Of a DNA stretch of 12,993 nt, positions 7,710 through 12,993 are shown in pieces; position 1 is the first letter of the stretch; every line of letters begins with the position of its first letter. This DNA is from Bacteroides sp. (GTDB lineage: Bacteria > Bacteroidota > Bacteroidia > Bacteroidales > Bacteroidaceae), in the NCBI GenBank assembly GCA_019412865.1, contig DXOJ01000819.1, forward strand, positions 1,060 to 14,052, given 5' to 3'. The position numbers and the translations under genes are program-made. The notes beneath the pieces are model-generated. The model worked only from the letters and a program-made list of their open reading frames with translations. It did no database searches and was not told the origin of the DNA.

Positions 7710-9521
7710 TTAATACGCCCAACCGCTTCGTTTAGTCAGGTTCGGGTTCTTTTGCGTTTCAACGATAGGAGCAGTCCACGGCCACATATAATCGGTGTAA
7801 TACCAGTTATACTCTACCATATCGCCCCACCAGGACTTGCCGCCATTCACGTCTTTCCCCTGGAACTTGGTTTCTTTATAGGTTCCCCAACGTACTTCGT
7901 CGAAGAAGTTAATTCCCTCCAGACAGAATTCCACGCGACGTTCATAGCGCACTCTTTCGAGCATGTCTTCTTTTCCGTTCACTGCGCACGGACCGCTTCC
8001 GCCCTCTGTCAACGCAGGCATGTGGGCGCGGGTACGTACTTTATTCACCAGGCGGATGGCTTCTCCTATCTGGTCGGTCTGTGCCAATGCTTCCGCATAC
8101 TGCAACAATACATCGGTATAGCGAATCAACGGCCAGTCGGTATGGCAACGGCTCCGGCTAATCAAGCGGCCTTTCTCAAACTCATTGTATTTACGATAGC
8201 AGTAGAAAGCGGAAGTACGTTTATCCAGCCAGAAGTCTCCGCCATTCGTGCCTTGTTCCTTCAAGGGCCAGCGAAGTTGTTTACCGATTTGGTTGGCATC
8301 TCCGGCATAGTTAGGCTTGTAGCAATCTACCGGGATATAAGGGGTAACGACTGTCTGTTGCAAACGTGGGTCGCGGTTGTCATACGCCTTTTTAATGCGG
8401 GCTTCGTTACCGCTGTTCAGGTAGTATTTCTGATAAATATCTTCACCTACGCGTTTGATAAGGGCATTCTTTTGTGAGGACATGGATTCCAACCCGTCAC
8501 GGCAGAAGAAGATTTCACGTTGTTGCGGAGTCAATAAGTCCCAATCTTCCAAACCGTCTACTTCCGACCATTTGAAGTCCGATCCGTCGGCATTCTTATA
8601 ATAGTCTACAAAGTCTGCGGAAGGTTTTATTTCCGTCCATCCGTCATACGTATCACGCGCACCGGTCATTTGCTGAATGTTGTCACAGTAACCGGTTTCT
8701 TCGCTAAACTGGAGCGAGAAAATCATTTCTTTGTCTTTCTCGTTTTCATATTTGAAGAAGTCGGCATATTCGCCTGTCCACAAGCCGTAGCCGCAGGTTT
8801 CCACTTCTTTGAAATCGTTGCCTGCTTCCTTGTATTGCTTCTTCCACATATACACCATGCCACGAAGCGCATAGGCAGCTCCCTTGGAGGGGCGTCCGTA
8901 GTTTTCGTTCAGCGTGTTATGGGGGAAATCAGGATTATTGATGCAATACGTCAAATCGTCCAGAATCACTTGCCAGACTTCATCTACCGAAGATTGACCA
9001 CGCGTACAGTCTTCATTATTGATGGGTTCCAGATAAACGGGAACACCCTGATAAAGCATATTCAGACGGTTATAGGCCCACGCACGGAGGAAACGGGCTT
9101 CGCATTGATAACGTGCCAGTTTATCAGTACTCATATCCGCTTTATGCAGATTGGCAATCGCATCGTTACACGCATGGATGATGGTGTAACAGAACTTCCA
9201 TTCATACCACACCTGAAAGTCATTGGCAGGTTTGGTAGCCAGCGAAAGCAGTTCCACCGGATAGTTGTTGGAATAATAATCGGTTGCGAAGCTCATGGCT
9301 TCGATTCCCTGGCGGTTCAAACCGTCGGCACGCCGGAGCTGGGTAGACGAGAGTTGTGTGGCATAGAACGGATAGTAGAGTCCTGCCATTCCCTTGTCGG
9401 CAAGCTCCTCCGTAGTCCACATGTTTTCACTTGCGATCTGGTCTTCCGGGGCCACATCGAGAATATCCATGCAGGAGGTAGCAGCCAGAGCCATCGTTAA
9501 AATCATTAATATCTTTTTCAT
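7710..9521 (-). CDS. SusD/RagB-family surface glycan-binding lipoprotein
   Basis: This 603-residue lipoprotein is the lid partner of the upstream SusC and captures glycan at the cell surface. The signal peptide ends in a lipobox with the lipidated cysteine at residue 17 (ATSC|MDILDVAPEDQ). The N-terminal DILDVAPEDQIASENMWTTEELA stretch is characteristic of SusD. A TPR-like helical region (about 105-240) contains ARFLRAWAYNRLNMLYQGVPVY. The C-terminal signatures are WPLIRYTDVLLQYAEALA (463-480), EAIRLVNKVRTRA (487-499) and ERVRYERRVEFCLEGINFFDEVRWG (522-546). Length is normal to slightly long for the family. It lies 29 bases after susC and 20 bases before the first lyase gene. Family assignment is secure, but ligand specificity cannot be read from SusD sequences. 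Confidence 0.97.
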   Translation of the reverse strand: MKKILMILTMALAATSCMDILDVAPEDQIASENMWTTEELADKGMAGLYYPFYATQLSSTQLRRADGLNRQGIEAMSFATDYYSNNYPVELLSLATKPANDFQVWYEWKFCYTIIHACNDAIANLHKADMSTDKLARYQCEARFLRAWAYNRLNMLYQGVPVYLEPINNEDCTRGQSSVDEVWQVILDDLTYCINNPDFPHNTLNENYGRPSKGAAYALRGMVYMWKKQYKEAGNDFKEVETCGYGLWTGEYADFFKYENEKDKEMIFSLQFSEETGYCDNIQQMTGARDTYDGWTEIKPSADFVDYYKNADGSDFKWSEVDGLEDWDLLTPQQREIFFCRDGLESMSSQKNALIKRVGEDIYQKYYLNSGNEARIKKAYDNRDPRLQQTVVTPYIPVDCYKPNYAGDANQIGKQLRWPLKEQGTNGGDFWLDKRTSAFYCYRKYNEFEKGRLISRSRCHTDWPLIRYTDVLLQYAEALAQTDQIGEAIRLVNKVRTRAHMPALTEGGSGPCAVNGKEDMLERVRYERRVEFCLEGINFFDEVRWGTYKETKFQGKDVNGGKSWWGDMVEYNWYYTDYMWPWTAPIVETQKNPNLTKRSGWAY

Positions 9522-9550
9522 ATCAGATTCTGTTTTTTAGTTCTACATCA

Positions 9551-12500
9551 TTAAAAGGTAATCTGTCCGCCAAAAGAGATCTGACGCATCAATGGGTAGC
9601 CGATTTCAGTTCCTATTTCCGGATCAAGTCCCGGGTAACTGGTAATCGTCAGGATGTTATCCATCGACACGAAAGCACGGAGCTTATTAACAAAGAACTT
9701 GCTGGAAATCCGTTGCGGCAACGTATAGCCGATTTGGATATTCTTCAACTTGAAGTAGTCGCCCTTATATTCGTTCCAGTCGCTCTGGATTCTGTTATTA
9801 TAGGTAGTACCGTATGTCAGGCGGGGATATTTGCCCCACTGGTTGGTGCGCGGATCGTCCGGGTTGGAAGGATCGAAGAAGTAATGGTTATCGGCGATAT
9901 GCTCGATAATGCCATATCCGTGGCTGACCAGTGTCGAGTTGTAGTAATCCGTATTCCAGTTGAGGTAATGCCCGAAAGCTCCCGACCATAACATGGAGAA
10001 ATCAATGTTCTTGTAAGAGAAGGCACAGTTGAAGCCCAGATTGAATTTCGGGACACTGGTGTGTCCGGAGAAATCCCGGTCGTTCGTATCACCGTAGTTC
10101 ATATCACCGTTGCTGTCGGCATAGAGTATGTCACCATACCAAAGCTGGTCTTTGGCAACCGTCTTCATTCCTCCGAACGAATAACCGGAGTCAATCATGG
10201 CCTGCACCCATACCATATCTTCTTTCGTACGTATCATTCCGTCCTTCGGTCCCGCATGGATATCCACCGCACCTCCGGTATAGCCTTCGCCGGAACCTCT
10301 GTACACCTTATACATATAGGTTTCTCCCAGTTGGCGGCCTTCGCAGATGTAGCCTCCGAAACCAGATTCAGACACATCACTGAAGTTGTTGACATAGCTC
10401 ACTTTGTTTCCCTGTGCATCATACGTCCAGTATTTCTGGAGTTCGCCTTTGAACTTCATCACTTTGTTGGCGTTGAAAGAGAAGTTCATACCCACTCGGT
10501 ATTCGAAATCTTTTCCGATACGGTCGTTCCAGTTGAGGGTAAATTCAACACCACGGTTGCGCACTTCACCCAAATTCTCGGGAGCAGAGCCTACAACACC
10601 CATCGAAAGATAGAGTTCGGGATGGTAGAGAATGTCCGAAGTATACTTATTATAATAGTCTATCTCACCCGTCAGGCGGTGGTTGAAGAAGCCGAAATCA
10701 AGTCCGATGTCGGTGGTGGCGGTACTTTCCCAATGCAGCTTGTCGTTGCTTAGTTTCTTGCGTACCAATCCTTTGGTTCCTTCACCGTCGATTACAACAT
10801 TGCCTGTGGCGTAGTTTGCCTGCCAGTCGTAGTTGCCCGTTGAGTTGTTACCTGTCTTTCCCCAGGAAACACGGAGTTTCAGGTTAGAGAGATAGTCCGA
10901 TGCTCCCTGCATGAACGATTCTTCCGAAATACGCCATCCACCGGAGAACGAGGGGAAATATCCCCAACGCTGGTTCACACCGAAACGGGAGGAGGCATCG
11001 GCACGAAGGTTGGCTTCGAAGAGATAACGCCCTTTATATCCGTAGTTGACACGGCCGAAATAAGAGAGCAATCCCCATTTGGCAGGTGCCGAGCTGGAAG
11101 AGCTGACGAGCGTCTCGTAAGTGCTTAGTTCGTTCAGCGTCCAGTCCGTAGCGCCTTTACGGGAAACGGCAAAGCTCTTGCTGTAATATTCCTGTGCAGA
11201 ATATCCGAGCAGTGCGCCCAGATCGTGGTCTTTCTTGATGGTTGTATTGTAGCGTACCAGTATTTCGGCACTCTGACGCCAGGTGCGTGCGCTCGTATTG
11301 GTGATGGAAGCGTTCTCCAACGCGCTTTCGCTGACACGCTGGTCGGTGACGTAGTCCCAATAACCATTTTGGCGGCTATAAGAAGACTTGTCGGTGAATG
11401 TCGGCGAATAGTTGAAAGTACCTTCAATGTTGAGCCCTTTATAGGGAGTGATAATTCCGTAGACTGATGCATTGAGACGCCATACGGTATTGAAACCGGT
11501 GGCTCCTGCCATCTGACCGAAGATATTATTGGCATTGGAAGATTCTTCGCTGGCTAGCGCGGCACGTCCCCAGTAGTTCGGTTCGCCGGGATATACACCC
11601 GGAGTGGTCTGATAGAGATACTTGAATCCGTTGCTGATATTAGCCATCCCGTAATCTTGCTTTTGTCCGTAGAGACGGGTGCCGACGGTCATCCATTTCA
11701 CTATCTTGGCTTCCAGGTTGGTACGGAAATTGATTTTCTGCGTACTTGAGTCGAGGTTCCAGCGGTTCATGACTCCCTGATTGTCGAGATAGCCTAAGGA
11801 AAGCATGTATTTCACTTTCTCCGAACTGCCGGAGACAGACAGGTTGTGCTCTTGCGAATATCCGGTGTCGAATACTTCGTCGAACCAATCGGTGTTGGGA
11901 TAAGCCACGTAATTGGGTACTCCGTACTCGTTCAACCCGTTCGGATCGGCAGAAGCAGCCCTCCAGCGGTCGATGCTTTCCTGCGAGAAGATGCCTTTGG
12001 TATTCACATTGTCGCAAGCCTCGTTCACCAGTCCCATATAACGGGCATAGTCGCTTACGAAAGAGAGGTTGTTGTAGGGCATCTGCACGACTCCCGAATA
12101 AGAATAGGAGATTTGCGGTTTGCCTTTCCCGTTTTTGGTGGTGATAAGGATGACTCCGTTGGCGGCTCGCGTACCATAAATAGCTGTGGAGGCAGCGTCT
12201 TTCAGTACGGAGATGCTTTCGATGTCGTTGGGGTTCACATTGTCCATGCTCCATTCGATACCGTCCACCAGGACCAATGGGGAGTTGGTATTGAACGTAC
12301 CGTTACCGCGGACGCGGATGGTGGCACCGTCCGAACCGGGTTGTCCCGAAGCCTGCGTGACGTTCATACCGGCGGCAAGTCCCGAAAGGGCGGAAGAAAC
12401 ACTCATGATGGGTCGTCCTTCCGTCTGGTCGGCAAAGTTGATGGAAGTCACAGAACCGGTCAGGTTCACTTTCTTCTGTACACCGTAGCCCACTACCACT

Positions 12501-12823
12501 ACTTCATCCAGCACTTTCGTTTCCACTTTCATCTGTACATCAAGTTTCGTACGCCCGTTCAGGAGAAGCGTGGTGGTCTGATAACCAATGTAACTGAAAG
12601 AAACGGAAGGTTTGGCAGAAGTTGTTTTTAAGGTGTAGTGTCCGTTCAGGTCTGTCAGGACACCGTTTGTTGTACCTACTTCGACGACGGAAACACCCGG
12701 CAGGGTTTCTCCATTCTCATCGATCACTACTCCACTTACCGTGGCAGATGTTTGTGCCCACACCACATCTGTCAGTAAAAAGAGCAAAGCCAATAAAAAT
12801 AATAGATAATGCTTCTTTTTCAT
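9551..12823 (-). CDS. SusC-type TonB-dependent outer-membrane transporter
   Basis: This 1090-residue protein is a SusC/RagA-family beta-barrel that imports oligosaccharides across the outer membrane using energy from TonB. A signal peptide (MKKK, hydrophobic run, VWA|Q near residues 23/24) is followed by a carboxypeptidase-regulatory-like beta domain (about 26-100, with the GVVIDENGETLPGVSV motif). A TonB-box-like DEVVVVGYG follows at 106-114, then the plug domain (about 115-235, with SVLKDAASTAIYGTRAANG typical of SusC). The barrel fills the rest and ends in an aromatic residue (QITF), as outer-membrane barrels do. There is no STN domain before the beta domain, so signalling to an anti-sigma factor is not expected. 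It is the first gene of the operon, with susD 29 bases downstream. The ATG at 12823 has an A/T-rich leader and gives a good signal peptide. Family assignment is very secure; the transported glycan is not known. Confidence 0.97.
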   Translation of the reverse strand: MKKKHYLLFLLALLFLLTDVVWAQTSATVSGVVIDENGETLPGVSVVEVGTTNGVLTDLNGHYTLKTTSAKPSVSFSYIGYQTTTLLLNGRTKLDVQMKVETKVLDEVVVVGYGVQKKVNLTGSVTSINFADQTEGRPIMSVSSALSGLAAGMNVTQASGQPGSDGATIRVRGNGTFNTNSPLVLVDGIEWSMDNVNPNDIESISVLKDAASTAIYGTRAANGVILITTKNGKGKPQISYSYSGVVQMPYNNLSFVSDYARYMGLVNEACDNVNTKGIFSQESIDRWRAASADPNGLNEYGVPNYVAYPNTDWFDEVFDTGYSQEHNLSVSGSSEKVKYMLSLGYLDNQGVMNRWNLDSSTQKINFRTNLEAKIVKWMTVGTRLYGQKQDYGMANISNGFKYLYQTTPGVYPGEPNYWGRAALASEESSNANNIFGQMAGATGFNTVWRLNASVYGIITPYKGLNIEGTFNYSPTFTDKSSYSRQNGYWDYVTDQRVSESALENASITNTSARTWRQSAEILVRYNTTIKKDHDLGALLGYSAQEYYSKSFAVSRKGATDWTLNELSTYETLVSSSSSAPAKWGLLSYFGRVNYGYKGRYLFEANLRADASSRFGVNQRWGYFPSFSGGWRISEESFMQGASDYLSNLKLRVSWGKTGNNSTGNYDWQANYATGNVVIDGEGTKGLVRKKLSNDKLHWESTATTDIGLDFGFFNHRLTGEIDYYNKYTSDILYHPELYLSMGVVGSAPENLGEVRNRGVEFTLNWNDRIGKDFEYRVGMNFSFNANKVMKFKGELQKYWTYDAQGNKVSYVNNFSDVSESGFGGYICEGRQLGETYMYKVYRGSGEGYTGGAVDIHAGPKDGMIRTKEDMVWVQAMIDSGYSFGGMKTVAKDQLWYGDILYADSNGDMNYGDTNDRDFSGHTSVPKFNLGFNCAFSYKNIDFSMLWSGAFGHYLNWNTDYYNSTLVSHGYGIIEHIADNHYFFDPSNPDDPRTNQWGKYPRLTYGTTYNNRIQSDWNEYKGDYFKLKNIQIGYTLPQRISSKFFVNKLRAFVSMDNILTITSYPGLDPEIGTEIGYPLMRQISFGGQITF

Positions 12824-12948
12824 TTTATTAGATTTAATGAAACAATTAGGTTGTTAAATACTCACCCTGCAAAGAAATGGGATATTTAGCCAATCTAATA
12901 ATACTGTTTAGGCGATTGATGCCACTAATTAATAAAATTCGGAGGAGA
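12824..12948. promoter_or_regulatory. Control region upstream of susC, possibly shared by divergent genes
   Basis: This 125-base AT-rich gap lies between the susC start codon and the possible divergent start at 12949, and should carry the operon promoter. No gene, tRNA or clear terminator is seen in it. It contains an imperfect dyad built on TAAATA (12855-12860) and TATTTA (12883-12888), flanked internally by CCC and GGG, which is a possible regulator site. Assignment rests on position and this weak symmetry. Confidence 0.6.
12841..12873 (-). promoter_or_regulatory. Candidate Bacteroides-type promoter for the PUL operon
   Basis: On the minus strand TTTG (12873-12870) is followed after 21 bases by TAATTGTT (12848-12841). 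The Bacteroides sigma-ABfr consensus is TTTG, then about 19-21 bases, then TAnnTTTG. The -33 element and spacing fit; the -7 element matches only partly. A start site here would leave a 5' leader of little more than ten bases before the susC ATG, which is short. Treat as a weak candidate. Confidence 0.22.
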
Positions 12949-12993
12949 ATGGAAAGGAAAAACAATCTTTTAAGAATTCGACTAGTTTTTATC
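12949..12993 (+). CDS. 5' end of a divergent gene, cut by the window edge (possible PUL regulator)
   Basis: An open frame starts at ATG 12949 and runs without a stop to the window end, reading MERKNNLLRIRLVFI. It is preceded by a purine-rich GGAGGAGA (12941-12948), the best Shine-Dalgarno-like match in the intergenic region, although the spacing of about 3 bases is short. The basic residues followed by a hydrophobic run look like the start of a signal peptide or membrane anchor. Position is the other argument: PULs often have a divergently transcribed hybrid two-component sensor, whose N-terminus is a signal or membrane segment, just upstream of susC. Only 15 codons are visible, so chance cannot be excluded and no family can be assigned. 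Confidence 0.42.
   Translation, partial: MERKNNLLRIRLVFI

Noticed and set aside
8670..9500. 276-codon plus-strand open frame opposite susD
   Set aside because: It is wholly antisense to a secure SusD gene; long antisense frames are common opposite highly expressed Bacteroides genes and the product has no recognisable features.
11846..12631. 261-codon plus-strand open frame opposite susC
   Set aside because: It is fully contained in the SusC coding region, with His/Val/Arg-rich composition typical of an antisense shadow.

Overview
The window is most simply read as one almost complete polysaccharide utilization locus (PUL) from a member of the Bacteroidales, most likely a gut Bacteroides or close relative. 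The signs are a SusC/SusD pair, lipoprotein signal peptides followed by acidic export signals, A-rich leaders with no clear Shine-Dalgarno sequence, and a fimbrillin-like/FISUMP lipoprotein. Seven complete genes all lie on the minus strand. Gaps between them are only 12 to 29 bases, so they almost certainly form a single operon read from the right end of the window to the left.

Layout in order of transcription: SusC-type TonB-dependent transporter (12823-9551); SusD-type surface glycan-binding lipoprotein (9521-7710); two tandem paralogous heparinase II/III-like polysaccharide lyases (7689-5875 and 5853-3922); a GH88 unsaturated glucuronyl hydrolase (3907-2726); a small lipoprotein with an FN3-like beta domain (2713-2240); and a large lipoprotein with a fimbrillin (Mfa)-like N-terminal half and a FISUMP C-terminal domain (2218-170). 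To the right of susC a 125-base intergenic region separates the operon from what looks like the first 15 codons of a divergent gene (ATG at 12949, running off the window). By position that gene could be the PUL regulator. To the left, bases 1-169 hold no convincing gene but do hold a long inverted repeat and a small hairpin.

Inferred working model: the SusD protein and the two last lipoproteins hold a uronic-acid-containing polysaccharide at the cell surface. The lyase with an acidic export signal (CSDEDE) cuts it outside the cell by beta-elimination. The SusC/D complex imports the oligosaccharides. The second lyase, which lacks that signal, and the GH88 enzyme, which also lacks it, finish the job in the periplasm by removing the unsaturated uronic acid from the new non-reducing ends. 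The lyase and GH88 pair points to a glycosaminoglycan-like or other uronate-containing polymer. No sulfatase or other glycosidase is encoded here, so either the substrate is unsulfated (for example hyaluronan, heparosan, unsulfated chondroitin or a bacterial exopolysaccharide) or the remaining enzymes are elsewhere. The exact substrate cannot be read from the sequence.

Nothing here is clearly a wholly new system. The points most worth following up are the paralogous lyase pair with different predicted locations, the two non-SusE/F-like lipoproteins at the operon's end, the cut-off divergent gene with its shared control region, and the downstream inverted repeat.
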